Notes: generated from the letters alone by a model not told the origin. A stretch of 64,000 bases of DNA from Actinomadura opuntiae (GCF_030283205.1 NZ_JASNWF010000023.1:111880-175879), one strand, 5' to 3'. Positions 48,690-58,112 are shown, numbered from the stretch's first letter. Made by a program: numbers and translations.

Positions 48690-49930
48690 GTGAAGAGTCC
48701 GGTCAGCCAGAAGACGAAGGCGTGCCAGCGGTCGGCCAGCAGGGGACTGATGACGTCCCCCGCCGGGGACATGGCGACGGCGGTGACGATGGCGACGAAC
48801 GCGCCGAGGACGAGGAACAGCAGCGACCAGGTGGAGATCCGGCTGCGGTACAGCCGGGAGACGCCCTTGGCGTCGACGAGCTTGCTGCCCACCCGCAGCC
48901 GGGTGAGGAACGTGCTGGCCATGCCGGCGCGGCCCTTGTCGAGGAACTCCACCATGTTGGCGTGCGTGCCGACCGCGACGATCAGGGTCGCGCCCTTGTC
49001 GTCGGCGAGCAGCATCGCGATGTCCTCGCTGGTGGCGGTGGCGGGGAACACCACCGCCTCCTGGCCGAGCTCGTGCACCCGCTTCAGGCCGGGCGCCCGG
49101 CCGTCCCGGTAGGCGTGCACGACGATCTCCGCGCCGCAGGTCAGCGCGTCGTCGGAGACCGAGTCCATGTCCCCGACGATCATGTCGGGGCGGTAGCCGG
49201 CCTCCAGCAGCGCGTCGGCGCCGCCGTCCACCCCGATCAGCACCGGCCGGTACTCGCGGATGTAGGGCCGCAGGGTCGCGATGTCCTCGCGGTAGTGGTA
49301 GCCGCGGACGACGATCAGCGCGTGCCGCCCGTTGATCTTCGTGGCCACGTCGGGCACGCCGACGCCGTCGATGAGCAGGTCGCGCTCGCGCTTGACGTAC
49401 TCCATCGTGTTGGCGACGAACGCCTCGAGCTGGCTGGCGAGCCCGGCCTTGGCCTCGGTGAGCGCCGTCTCGACGGTCTCGGCGGTCTGCTCGGTGCCCT
49501 TGGCGACGACGTCCTCGCCGAGGTACACGCACTCGCCCTCGACCCGGACCTGGTCGCCCTCGTGCAGCCGGCCGAAGACCTCCGGGCCGACGTCGTCGAC
49601 GAGCGGGACGCCGGCGTCCACCAGGATCTGCGGGCCGAGGTTCGGGTACCGCCCGGAGATGCTCGGCGCGACGTTCACCACGGCGCCGACCTGGCACGAC
49701 ACCAGCGCCTCGGCGCTGACCCGGTCGAGGTCGACGTGGTCGATCACGGCGACCTCGCCGGGCTGCAGCCGCTTGGTCAGGTCCTTGGTGCGGCGGTCCA
49801 GCCGGACGGTCGCGCTGACCCCCTGCCGGCCGTCGTCCCGGCCGCGGCCGAGCGCCAGCACGCGGCGCGGCAGCGTCAGCCGCTGCGTCAGCCGGACGCG
49901 CCGCTCGGTGATGGGAGCCGGTTCGTTCAT
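48686..49930 (-). CDS. steA: SteA, putative cytokinetic ring protein
   Basis: 414 residues. The central region resembles thiamine pyrophosphokinase (LIGVDGGADALLEAGYRPDMIVGDMDS split as LIGVDGGADALLEAG and YRPDMIVGDMDS). A C-terminal membrane helix (WSLLFLVLGAFVAIVTAVAM) is near residues 370-390. In Corynebacterium SteA sits at the division septum and, with SteB, drives daughter-cell separation. ATG start. The steA-steB overlap and position after recN match other actinobacteria. Confidence 0.92.
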   Translation of the reverse strand: MNEPAPITERRVRLTQRLTLPRRVLALGRGRDDGRQGVSATVRLDRRTKDLTKRLQPGEVAVIDHVDLDRVSAEALVSCQVGAVVNVAPSISGRYPNLGPQILVDAGVPLVDDVGPEVFGRLHEGDQVRVEGECVYLGEDVVAKGTEQTAETVETALTEAKAGLASQLEAFVANTMEYVKRERDLLIDGVGVPDVATKINGRHALIVVRGYHYREDIATLRPYIREYRPVLIGVDGGADALLEAGYRPDMIVGDMDSVSDDALTCGAEIVVHAYRDGRAPGLKRVHELGQEAVVFPATATSEDIAMLLADDKGATLIVAVGTHANMVEFLDKGRAGMASTFLTRLRVGSKLVDAKGVSRLYRSRISTWSLLFLVLGAFVAIVTAVAMSPAGDVISPLLADRWHAFVFWLTGLFT

Positions 49931-50071
49931 CGACTGCCATCCTGCCAGAGCACGGGAGTAAAGAGCCGCAGCGACGATCGACGGGGCGTGTCCGCGCCGT
50001 CGCCCACCGTGTTCACTTGTGCGTTCCCCCTGTTCGCGGCCCGTTCCCTGGCGCGTGCCCTGGCCCGTCCC

Positions 50072-51778
50072 CTAGCGCTCCTCGGCGGCCATGGCCAGCA
50101 GTTCCTCGGCGTGCGCCCGGCCGAGTTCGGAGTCCTCCAGCCCGGCGAGCATCCGGGACAGCTCCCTGACCCGGCCCTCCCGGTCCAGCGCGGTGACGCC
50201 GCTGCGGGTGACGGTGCCGTCGTCGGACTTCTCCACCAGCAGGTGCTGGTCGGCGAACGCGGCGACCTGCGGCAGGTGCGTGACGACGATGACCTGCGCG
50301 TTGCGGGCCAGCCGCGCCAGCCGGCGGCCGATCTCCACCGCCGCCTTGCCGCCGACGCCCGCGTCGACCTCGTCGAACACGAACGTGGGGACGGGGTCGG
50401 CGCCGGCGAACACGACCTCGATCGCCAGCATCACCCGGGACAGCTCGCCGCCCGAGGCGCCCTTGTGCAGCGGCAGCGGCGGCGCGCCGGGGTGCGGGGC
50501 GAGCCGCACCTCGACCTCGTCGACGCCGTGCGGGCCGTAGTCGCCGGTCGGCGTGACGGTGACCGCCACGCGGGCGTGCGGCATCGCCAGCGCGGTCAGC
50601 TCCGCGGTGACGGCGTCGGAGAACCGCTCGGCGGCGCGGGTGCGGACCGCGGTCAGCTCGGCGGCCTCGGCGGCGAGCCGCTCGGCCAGCTCGGCGTGCT
50701 CGGCGCGCAGCTCCTCGATGCGGTCGTCGTCGCCGTCCAGCTCGGTCAGCCGGGCCGCCGACCGGCGCGCCCACTCCAGCACCTCCGCGACCGTGCCCTC
50801 CTCGCCGCCGTACTTGCGGACCAGCGAGGTCAGCTCGGCGCGCCGCTCCTGGACGACCGCGAGCCGCGCCGGGTCGGCGTCCACGGACTCGGCGTAGGAC
50901 GCCAGGTCGGTGCCGACGTCGGAGACCAGGTAGCCGGCCTCGGCGAGCCGGTCGGCCAGCGCCGCCAGCTCCGCGTCGTGCTCGCGGACGGCCTCCAGCG
51001 CGTTGCGGGCCTGGCCGAGCAGGCTCGTGACGTTGGCGGCCTCCAGCGCGTCGGCCGCGTCGCCGAGCAGCGCCTGGTGCGCGGTGTCGGCCGCGCCGCG
51101 CAGCGCGTCGGCGTGCCCGAGGCGCTCCTCCTCGGCGGCGAGGTCGACGTCCTCGCCCTCCTTGGGGTCGATCTTCTCGATCTCCTCCAGGCCGAAGCGG
51201 AGCACGTCGGCCTCCTGCGCCCGCTCCCGCGACCGCGTGGTCAGCTCCTCCAGCAGCGCGCTGACCTGCCGGTGCCGCTGGTAGGCCTTGGTGTAGGCGC
51301 GCATCGGCTTGGTGAGCGCGGCGCCCGCGTACCGGTCCAGCGCGCCGCGCTGCCGCCCGGCCTGCAGCAGCCGCTGCTGGTCGGACTGGCCGTGCACGGC
51401 GACCAGGTCGTCGGCGAGGTTGATCAGCACGCTCACCGGGACGGACCGGCCGCCGAGGAACGCCCGCGAGCGCCCCTCCGCCGACACCGACCGGGTCACG
51501 ATCAGCGCGCCGTCGTCCAGCTCGCCGCCGGACTCCTCGACCCGTTCGACCACCCGGCCGCCCGGGTCGACGACGATGCGCCCCTCCACGGTGGCGCGGC
51601 CCGCGCCCGGCCGGACCCGCTGCGGGTCGGCGCGGCCGCCGAACAGCAGCCCCAGGCTGGTCACCACCATGGTCTTGCCGGCCCCGGTCTCGCCGGTCAC
51701 CACGTTGAACCCCGGCGACAGATCGAGCACGGCCTCGTCGATCACGCCGAGGCCCTGGATCCGCACCTCATCGACCAT
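50072..51778 (-). CDS. recN: DNA repair protein RecN
   Basis: 568 residues, an SMC-like ATPase for double-strand break repair. Walker A GETGAGKTM near residue 32, a coiled-coil centre (about 155-380) and a C-terminal signature/Walker B (LHKGASGGELSRVMLAIE; PTFVFDEVDAGVGG) are all present. I prefer the ATG at 51778, which matches the usual RecN N-terminus (VDEVRIQGLGVIDEA); upstream GTG/TTG starts would add up to ten residues. It follows nadK closely. Confidence 0.96.
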   Translation of the reverse strand: MVDEVRIQGLGVIDEAVLDLSPGFNVVTGETGAGKTMVVTSLGLLFGGRADPQRVRPGAGRATVEGRIVVDPGGRVVERVEESGGELDDGALIVTRSVSAEGRSRAFLGGRSVPVSVLINLADDLVAVHGQSDQQRLLQAGRQRGALDRYAGAALTKPMRAYTKAYQRHRQVSALLEELTTRSRERAQEADVLRFGLEEIEKIDPKEGEDVDLAAEEERLGHADALRGAADTAHQALLGDAADALEAANVTSLLGQARNALEAVREHDAELAALADRLAEAGYLVSDVGTDLASYAESVDADPARLAVVQERRAELTSLVRKYGGEEGTVAEVLEWARRSAARLTELDGDDDRIEELRAEHAELAERLAAEAAELTAVRTRAAERFSDAVTAELTALAMPHARVAVTVTPTGDYGPHGVDEVEVRLAPHPGAPPLPLHKGASGGELSRVMLAIEVVFAGADPVPTFVFDEVDAGVGGKAAVEIGRRLARLARNAQVIVVTHLPQVAAFADQHLLVEKSDDGTVTRSGVTALDREGRVRELSRMLAGLEDSELGRAHAEELLAMAAEER

Positions 51779-51836
51779 CGGACGCACCAGCGTCACAACC
51801 CTCCGCAAACGAATCCCCGATCAGCGCCTGTGGAGA

Positions 51837-52865
51837 TTATCCACTCTGCGCGCCCGATGCTCCCCCGTCCGTCCCGGCGAGATCGGACTCCGCCGGCGCG
51901 GGCCCGGTTCCGCCGCCGATGGTCTCGGCCCCGGTGACCTGCGGCTCCTCCTCGGCCGGGGACGGCGTCGCGGGCTGCCGGACCCGGCCGCGCCAGCCCG
52001 TCACCGGCAGCCCGAACTTGGTGACCAGCCGGTCGGTGAACGGGGTGAGGTGCAGCCGGGCCAGCCGCACCGGCTCGGCGCCGCGGCGCACCTCGACCCG
52101 CGCGCCGGGCGGCAGGTCGAGCGTCCGCTGCCCGTCGCACCACAGCACCGCGCGCGGGGTGTCGGCGAGCACCTCCACCGCCACCAGCGACCGCGGCGAC
52201 ACCACCAGCGGGCGGGCGAACAGCGAGTGCGCGCTGATCGGCACCACCAGCATCGCCTCGACCTCCGGCCACACCACCGGGCCGCCGGCGGAGAACGCGT
52301 ACGCCGTCGACCCGGTCGGGGTGGCACACACCACGCCGTCGCAGCCCCAGTTCGACAGCGGGCGGCCGTCGATCTCGGCGACGACCTCCAGCATCCGCTC
52401 CCGCTCGGCCTTCTCGATGCTCGCCTCGTTCAGCGCCCATGTCGCACCCATCAGCGTGCCGTTGCGGCGGACGGTGACGTCGATCGTCATCCGCTCCTCG
52501 ACGTCGTAGCGGCGGGTCACCACGCGGTCGACGGTGGCGGCGAGGTCGTCGCGCTCGGCCTCGGCGAGGAACCCGACGTGCCCGAGGTTGACGCCGAGCA
52601 GCGCCGTGCCCGACGCGCGGGTGAGGTCGGCGGCGCGCAGCAGCGTGCCGTCGCCGCCGAGCACCATCACCACCTCGGCGCCCTCGGCGGCGGCCGCGGT
52701 GCTCGGCATCACGTCGACGCCGGCGCAGCCGATGTCCTCGGCCTCGCGGTCCAGCACCCGGACGCAGATCCCGGCCTCGCTGAGCCGCTCGATGACCAGC
52801 TGGGCGCTGCGGACCGCCTCCGGCCGCCCGGTGTGCGCCACGACCAGCACCGACCTCTTGCTCAT
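51837..52865 (-). CDS. nadK: NAD kinase
   Basis: 342 residues. The kinase has the GGDGT motif (VLGGDGTLLRA), LGVNLGHVGFLAE, the substrate loop NEASIEKAERERM and CATPTGSTAYAFSAGGP. It makes NADP from NAD, usually with polyphosphate or ATP. The last 45 residues are a Pro/Glu/Gly tail longer than in many homologs. ATG start. The place between tlyA and recN is conserved in actinobacteria (Rv1694-Rv1696 in M. tuberculosis). Confidence 0.96.
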   Translation of the reverse strand: MSKRSVLVVAHTGRPEAVRSAQLVIERLSEAGICVRVLDREAEDIGCAGVDVMPSTAAAAEGAEVVMVLGGDGTLLRAADLTRASGTALLGVNLGHVGFLAEAERDDLAATVDRVVTRRYDVEERMTIDVTVRRNGTLMGATWALNEASIEKAERERMLEVVAEIDGRPLSNWGCDGVVCATPTGSTAYAFSAGGPVVWPEVEAMLVVPISAHSLFARPLVVSPRSLVAVEVLADTPRAVLWCDGQRTLDLPPGARVEVRRGAEPVRLARLHLTPFTDRLVTKFGLPVTGWRGRVRQPATPSPAEEEPQVTGAETIGGGTGPAPAESDLAGTDGGASGAQSG

Positions 52866-53025
52866 ACCCTCGCCCCACTCCCCGGCCCGATCCGGCGTTC
52901 CGACGTCCTCTCGACGAACGCCCGGCGTGCGGGCGTTCCCGCGGCGCACGGCGCGTTCCCGGCGGCCGTGCTCCCGCACGCCCTGCTCCTGAACGCCCTC
53001 TGTACGGCCGCTTCCGCCCGGGCGA

Positions 53026-53823
53026 TCACTGCGGGCCCTCCGCGATCGCCTTCTCCAGGTCGGCGTCGCCCAGCGGCGGCGCGCCGGCCCGCAACCACAG
53101 GAAGTACTCCACGTTCCCCGACGGCCCGGGCAGCGGGCTCGCCGTGACGCCGAGCACCCCGAGGCCGAGCGTCGCGGCGTGCCCGGCGACCCCGCGGACC
53201 GCCTCGGCGCGCAGCTCCGGCTCGCGGACGACGCCGCCGGCGCCGACCCGGTCCTTGCCGACCTCGAACTGCGGCTTCACCATGACCGCGTAGTCGGCGT
53301 CCGGGGCCGCGCACCGCTGGACGGGCCCGAGGACCAGCTTCAGCGAGATGAACGACAGGTCGCCCACCACCAGGCCGGGCCGCGCGCCGCCGAGCATGCC
53401 GGGCTCCAGGTCGCGGATGTTGACCCGCTCCATCACCGTCACCCGCTCGTCCGTCCGCAACGACCATGCGATCTGCCCGTACCCGACGTCGACCGCGTAC
53501 ACGTGCGCGGCGCCCGCGCGCAGCAGGACGTCGGTGAATCCGCCGGTCGAGGCGCCCGCGTCCAGGCACACGCGGTCTTCGACCTCCAGGCCGTCGAACG
53601 CCTCCAGGGCGCCGGCGAGCTTGTGGCCGCCGCGCGAGACGTACTCCGGCCCGGCGCCGGCCTCGTCCACGACGATCGCCGCGGCCGCCTCCACCTGGGT
53701 GGCGGGCTTGGCCGCCCGCTGCCCGCCGACCCGGACCCGCCCGTCGGCGATCAGCTGGCTCGCGTGCTCGCGCGACCGGGCCAGCTTGCGCCGCACCAGC
53801 TCGGCGTCCAGCCGCCGCCTCAT
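53026..53823 (-). CDS. tlyA: TlyA rRNA 2'-O-methyltransferase/hemolysin-family protein
   Basis: 265 residues. An S4 RNA-binding domain (residues 3-60, LDAELVRRKLARSREHASQL) precedes a FtsJ/RrmJ-like methyltransferase (CLDAGASTGGFTDVLLRAGA SAM site; PGLVVGDLSFISL; VMVKPQFEVGKD). TlyA methylates cytidines in 16S and 23S rRNA and its loss gives capreomycin resistance in mycobacteria. ATG start. Confidence 0.95.
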   Translation of the reverse strand: MRRRLDAELVRRKLARSREHASQLIADGRVRVGGQRAAKPATQVEAAAAIVVDEAGAGPEYVSRGGHKLAGALEAFDGLEVEDRVCLDAGASTGGFTDVLLRAGAAHVYAVDVGYGQIAWSLRTDERVTVMERVNIRDLEPGMLGGARPGLVVGDLSFISLKLVLGPVQRCAAPDADYAVMVKPQFEVGKDRVGAGGVVREPELRAEAVRGVAGHAATLGLGVLGVTASPLPGPSGNVEYFLWLRAGAPPLGDADLEKAIAEGPQ

Positions 53824-53932
53824 CACGCCGCCTCCGCGCACCGGGCGGACCACCGCAGGCCGCGCGGCGAGCTCGCTCGCAACGGTTTTCGCAGAACGGT
53901 GTTCGTCGATGGTGTGCTTCGCAAGAGCGGGC

Positions 53933-54265
53933 TCACTGACGGGGGCGCAGGGAGTCGGGGAAAGCGGGGCGCCGCGGCGCGGGCGGACCCGGCTGACTTG
54001 AGGGGCCCTCCGCGCGCTCGGCCCCGGCCAGCAGGTCCTGGAGGCGCTGGTGGACGTCCTCGAAGATCTCGACATGCTCGGGGACGGGCCGCCCGGCCAG
54101 CTCGCCGAGGCGCGCGACGACCTCGTCCACCCGCGGGTCGCCGGTGGGCTCGGGCGGCGGCGCGGCCGGGAGACCGGGCCGCTCGCCGGCACCGGTGCCG
54201 GCCGCCGGGACGGGCGCCGGGACCGGCACCGGATCCGGCACCGCCGCGGGCTCGTCGGACATCAC
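53933..54265 (-). CDS. Small Pro-rich protein upstream of tlyA
   Basis: 110 residues. Residues 1-40 are Pro/Ala/Val-rich; a short helical core follows (DPRVDEVVARLGELAGRPVP, EHVEIFEDVHQRLQDLLAG), then a Pro/Arg tail. M. tuberculosis has a small protein gene (Rv1693) at the same place between the HAD phosphatase and tlyA, and this looks like its counterpart. Function unknown. Start at 54265 or the next ATG, 54262. Confidence 0.75.
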   Translation of the reverse strand: MMSDEPAAVPDPVPVPAPVPAAGTGAGERPGLPAAPPPEPTGDPRVDEVVARLGELAGRPVPEHVEIFEDVHQRLQDLLAGAERAEGPSSQPGPPAPRRPAFPDSLRPRQ

Positions 54266-54376
54266 GTGTACCTCCCCTGGAGTCCCCTGGGCGGGCGGCG
54301 AGTCGCCGCGCGCCCACTGCGAACGCTACCGTCCCAGGACGACATCGTTGCCGATCGAACGGGGAACGGCCTGACC

Positions 54377-54718
54377 ATGGCGAACGAGGACGACTGCCGG
54401 ACGGCGCTCGACCGGATCGCGGCGCGGCTGGCGCAGGTGGACGCCGACCGGCTCGCCGAGCACGTCGTCGAGCGCACGATCAGCTGCCGCATCCCCGACC
54501 TCGGGCTGGCCTACCACACCCGGCTGCACGTGGGCGGGCTGGACCCGTTCGAGCCCGCCGCCGACCCGGCCGCCGCGCAGGTCCGCCTGACCGTGGACAG
54601 CGACGACCTCGTCGCCATGGCGCACGACCGGCTGAACCCGGCCACCGCGTGGGCGGCCGGGCGCCTCAAGGTCGAGGCCAGCGTGTTCGACCTGCTGCGG
54701 CTGCGCCGGCTGCTGTGA
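54377..54718 (+). CDS. SCP2-like sterol-carrier-fold protein
   Basis: 113 residues. The C-terminal half has the SCP2 pattern of strands and helices (AAQVRLTVDSDDLVAMAHDR, NPATAWAAGRLKVEAS, FDLLRLRRLL). The typical closing block in which the G is followed by K/R and the final helix is preserved. Such proteins bind lipids or acyl-CoA. It is a plus-strand insertion in the otherwise minus-strand tlyA region. ATG start; a 111-bp divergent promoter gap lies upstream. Confidence 0.85.
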   Translation: MANEDDCRTALDRIAARLAQVDADRLAEHVVERTISCRIPDLGLAYHTRLHVGGLDPFEPAADPAAAQVRLTVDSDDLVAMAHDRLNPATAWAAGRLKVEASVFDLLRLRRLL

Positions 54719-54736
54719 CCGGATCGCCCGGCCCGG

Positions 54737-55750
54737 TCAGCGCGGACCGGGCAGCCGCAGGGCGTCCAGAGCGCCGCTGAGCGCCTCGGCCGCCGGCGGG
54801 GCCGCGTCCTCCCAGGCGGCGGACGCCAGGGCGCGCAGGCCGTCGTAGGGCTCGCCGCCGCCGGAGACCTCGAACCGGTCGCCGTCCCGGCGCACCGTCC
54901 AGCCGCCGCAGGCGTGCCGGCCGCCGTCCCGCGCGACCTCCGGGTGCGGGACGAGCAGTCCGGTCAGGTCGGGCGCCAGGTAGGTGGGGCGGTGGTTCGG
55001 CGGCGCGGTGAGGGCCTGCAGATGATGGGTCACCCCGGTGAAGACGAGCAGGCTGTCGGCGCCGCCGTTGTGGGCGCCCTCGATGTCGGTGTCGAGCCGG
55101 TCGCCGACGACCAGGGGCCGCTCGGCGCCCGTCCGGATGATCGACTCGTGGTGCAGCGGCCGCTCGGGCTTGCCGGTGACGATCGGCTCCACGCCCGTGG
55201 CCGAGCTGATCACGCGCAGCAGCGCGCCGTTGCCGGGATGCGGCGGACCGCCGCCGCCCGGGATCGTCAGGTCGCGGTTGGAGCCGACGAACAGGGCGCC
55301 CATGGCGACCGCCTGGGCGCCCTCGGACAGCAGCCCGTACGACAGCCGCGGATCGTAGCCCTGCACCACGGCGGGCGGGCGCCCGGACGCGACCGACACC
55401 GGGCGCAGGCCCCGCGCGTACAGGGCGTGCCGCAGCCCCATCCCGCCGACGACCAGCACCTCCGACCCGGCGGGCAGCCGCTCGGCCAGCAGCCGCGCGG
55501 CGGCCTGCGCGGAGGTCACCACGTCGTCGGCGCGGGCGGGGACGCCGACGTCGTTGAGGAGCGCGGCCACGGCCGACGGCGTCCGGGAGGCGTTGTTGGT
55601 CACGAACGCCAGCCGCTGCCCCGCCGCGCGGGCCTTGGCGAGCGACTCGGCCGCGGCGGGGACGGGGCGCCGCCCGACGTACACGACGCCGTCGAGGTCC
55701 AGCAGGGCGACGTCGTACGCCTCGCTCAGGGGACGGTCACTGCCCTTCAT
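54737..55750 (-). CDS. HAD-IIA phosphatase, likely glycerol-3-phosphate phosphatase (Rv1692-like)
   Basis: 337 residues. HAD motif I DLDGVVY (Asp18, Asp20), motif II TNNASR, motif III GKPE and motif IV VVGDRLDTDIEG, with a C2 cap, match the NagD subfamily. The conserved position next to tlyA corresponds to Rv1692, which dephosphorylates glycerol-3-phosphate in M. tuberculosis. The C-terminal 60 residues extend beyond the HAD core, as in that protein. Three copies of an 18-bp repeat stand in the gap before its start. Confidence 0.92.
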   Translation of the reverse strand: MKGSDRPLSEAYDVALLDLDGVVYVGRRPVPAAAESLAKARAAGQRLAFVTNNASRTPSAVAALLNDVGVPARADDVVTSAQAAARLLAERLPAGSEVLVVGGMGLRHALYARGLRPVSVASGRPPAVVQGYDPRLSYGLLSEGAQAVAMGALFVGSNRDLTIPGGGGPPHPGNGALLRVISSATGVEPIVTGKPERPLHHESIIRTGAERPLVVGDRLDTDIEGAHNGGADSLLVFTGVTHHLQALTAPPNHRPTYLAPDLTGLLVPHPEVARDGGRHACGGWTVRRDGDRFEVSGGGEPYDGLRALASAAWEDAAPPAAEALSGALDALRLPGPR

Positions 55751-55768
55751 CGCACGCTCCTCGGATCG

Positions 55769-55822
55769 GGGGGCACAGCTCGTTCAGGGGGCACAGCTCG
55801 TTCAGGGGGCACAGCTCGTTCG
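55769..55822. repeat. Three 18-bp tandem repeats before the HAD gene
   Basis: GGGGGCACAGCTCGTTCA is repeated at 55769-55786, 55787-55804 and 55805-55822 (last base changed). It lies in the 105-bp gap between the TPR gene and the HAD gene, 19 nt before the HAD ATG. It may be a slippage product or a repeated regulator site. Confidence 0.9.
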
Positions 55823-55855
55823 GGGGCTGGACGGGGGGCCGGACCGGGGCCGAGA

Positions 55856-56299
55856 TCACCTGCGGGACGCGAGGGTCGCTCTGGCGTGCCGCAGCGCCCG
55901 CGCGTAGTCCTGGTTCTCCGGACGCATCGCCGCGGCGAGCGCGAGATGCTCGACCGCGCCCTCGAAGTCGCCCATCCGGCTGAGCGACAACCCTAACCCG
56001 AAGCGCGCGTAGTCCTCCGCAGGCTCCTCCTCGACGATGCTCTGGAAGCTCTCGGCCGCCGCGCCGAACTGCCGCGCCCCGAACTGGGCCCGGCCGAGCG
56101 CCTCGCGGATGCTGTGCGAGCCCGGTTCGGTCTCCGCCGCCCGGGTCAGCAGCTGCAGGGCGGCCGCGGCGCTGCCCGAGCGGAGCAGCTCCAGTCCCCG
56201 GGTGTACCACTCGTAGACCCCTCCGCCCGGGGCGGCGGGATGCCCGCCGGGGTCGTCGCCTTGGGAATCGTCCGGGCGTCCCGGTCCTTCAACACTCAT
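55856..56299 (-). CDS. Small TPR protein (Rv1691-like)
   Basis: 147 residues. After a Gly/Pro/Asp-rich head come about three TPR units (WYTRGLELLRSGSAAAALQL, AREALGRAQFGARQFGAAAE-like, YARFGLGLSLSRMGDFEGAV). In M. tuberculosis a TPR gene (Rv1691) stands directly before the HAD phosphatase, the same order as here. ATG start at 56299. It probably begins the long minus-strand series. Confidence 0.88.
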   Translation of the reverse strand: MSVEGPGRPDDSQGDDPGGHPAAPGGGVYEWYTRGLELLRSGSAAAALQLLTRAAETEPGSHSIREALGRAQFGARQFGAAAESFQSIVEEEPAEDYARFGLGLSLSRMGDFEGAVEHLALAAAMRPENQDYARALRHARATLASRR

Positions 56300-56371
56300 G
56301 TGGACCTCCCATCGGACCTTGATCACCACGACGGTACCCGGCCGACGCGCGGGGGCCCGTCGCTGATTACC

Positions 56372-57721
56372 ATGCCCACAGTGGACGACGACCTCCCCTC
56401 CGGGCTCGGACCGGAACAGTTCAGCGCCCGGATCTTCGGGTCCGCGGGCCCCGCGACGGGCGGCGGGCTGGAGCTGGCGCCGTTCCGCGGCATCCGGTTC
56501 GTCCCCGAGGTGGCGGGCGACCTGGCCGCGGTCACCACGCCGCCCTACGACCTGGTGGACGACGCGGAGGTCGGCCGGCTGCTGTCGGGGTCGGGCGGCG
56601 GGCACAACATCGTCCGGCTGAACATGCCGCGCGCCGCCGGGGAGAGCTACCGGGAGGCGGGCGAGACGCTGCGCCGCTGGCTCGCCGAGGGGGTGCTCAC
56701 CACCGACCCCGAGCCGGCCCTGTACGTCTACGAGGCGGCCAAGGACGGCACCGTCCTGCAGCGGGGCCTGATCGGCGCGCTCGGGCTGCGCGCGGAGGCC
56801 GACGGGGTCGTCCTGCCGCACGAGAACGTGTTCCCCGGCCCGGTCCGCGACCGGCTCGCGCTGATGGCGGCGGCCCGCGCCAACCTCGAGCCGATCTTCC
56901 TGGTGTACGAGGGCGGCGGCGACGCGGCCCGGATCGTCGACGGCGCCGCGCGGGAGGAGCCGCTGCTGGGCTTCCACGCCGACGACGGCCTCACGCACCG
57001 GCTGTGGCGCATCGCCGACCCCGCCCTGCACGCCCGCATCGCCGCGGACCTGCGCGGCAAGCAGGCGCTGATCGCCGACGGCCACCACCGCTACGCCACC
57101 TACCGCGCGCTGCAGGCGCGCCACCACGCCGCCGGCGACGGGCCGGGCCCGTGGGACCGGGGCCTCGCGCTGCTCGTCGACTCGACGCGGTTCCCGCCGC
57201 ATCTCGGCGCGATCCACCGCGTCCTGCCGGGCCTGGCCCCCGCCGACGCCGTCGAGCGCGCGCGGAAGGCGTTCACCGTCACGGCCTTCGAGGACGAGGG
57301 ACGGGCCGTGCGGGCGCTGGGCGACGCGCACGGCCCCGCGTTCCTGCTGGGCGGCGGCGAACGCCTGCACCTGCTCACCGAGCCCGATCCGGCCGCGCTC
57401 GCCCGCGTGATGCCGTCCGGGCACTCGCCGCGCTGGCGCAGCCTGGACACCGCGATCCTCGACCACCTGCTCATCGCGAGCCTGTGGAACGTCCCCGAGA
57501 ACGAGAACGCCATCGAGGTCGTGCACGACGACCCGTCCGCCGCCCTCGACCGGGCCCGTCGCGCCGGCGGCACCGCCGTCGTGCTCAACCCGCTGAAGGT
57601 CGAGGACGTCCTGGCCGTCGCCAACGGCGGCGAGCGGGTGCCGCGCAAGTCCACCTCGTTCGGCCCGAAACCCCGCACGGGCCTCGTCCTCCGCCTCCTC
57701 GACCCGGAAAGCGAACGATGA
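56372..57721 (+). CDS. DUF1015 family protein
   Basis: 449 residues. The family blocks are APFRGIRF, VTTPPYDLVDD, NIVRLNMPR, LYVYEAA, LPHENVFPGPVRDRLALMAA and IADGHHRYATYRAL. DUF1015 proteins are widespread and sometimes annotated as SerC-like, but the reaction is unproven. ATG at 56372; the GTG at 56384 is an alternative. The last codons overlap the Nudix ATG (ATGA), so they are coupled. Confidence 0.9.
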   Translation: MPTVDDDLPSGLGPEQFSARIFGSAGPATGGGLELAPFRGIRFVPEVAGDLAAVTTPPYDLVDDAEVGRLLSGSGGGHNIVRLNMPRAAGESYREAGETLRRWLAEGVLTTDPEPALYVYEAAKDGTVLQRGLIGALGLRAEADGVVLPHENVFPGPVRDRLALMAAARANLEPIFLVYEGGGDAARIVDGAAREEPLLGFHADDGLTHRLWRIADPALHARIAADLRGKQALIADGHHRYATYRALQARHHAAGDGPGPWDRGLALLVDSTRFPPHLGAIHRVLPGLAPADAVERARKAFTVTAFEDEGRAVRALGDAHGPAFLLGGGERLHLLTEPDPAALARVMPSGHSPRWRSLDTAILDHLLIASLWNVPENENAIEVVHDDPSAALDRARRAGGTAVVLNPLKVEDVLAVANGGERVPRKSTSFGPKPRTGLVLRLLDPESER

Positions 57722-58110
57722 TCGACAAGATCGCCTGGATCCTCCTCGACGGGGGCCGCGTCCTCAGCACGCGCTCGCGCGGCAAGGACGCCTACTACCT
57801 GCCCGGCGGAAAGCGGGAGGCCGGCGAGTCCGACGCGGAGACCCTCGCCCGCGAGATCAAGGAGGAGCTGACCGTCGACGTCCTGCCGGGGACGGTCGCG
57901 CACCTCGGCACCTGGGAGGCGCAGGCGCACGGGCACGCGGACGGCGTCACCGTCCGGATGACCTGCTACACCGCCGGCTACACCGGCACCCTCGCGCCGG
58001 CCAGCGAGATCGAGGAGGTCGTCTGGCTCGGGTACGCCGACCGCGACCGGGTGTCGCCCGTCGACCGGCTGATCTTCGACGACCTGCACGCGGCCGGCCG
58101 CCTGACCTGA
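57718..58110 (+). CDS. Nudix hydrolase
   Basis: 130 residues with a complete Nudix box from GGKREAGESDAETL (residues 24-37) to AREIKEEL, matching Gx5Ex7REUxEE. It removes nucleoside diphosphate-linked moieties or damaged nucleotides; the substrate is not predictable. It overlaps the DUF1015 gene and is followed by a terminator. Confidence 0.92.
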   Translation: MIDKIAWILLDGGRVLSTRSRGKDAYYLPGGKREAGESDAETLAREIKEELTVDVLPGTVAHLGTWEAQAHGHADGVTVRMTCYTAGYTGTLAPASEIEEVVWLGYADRDRVSPVDRLIFDDLHAAGRLT

Positions 58111-58112
58111 CT

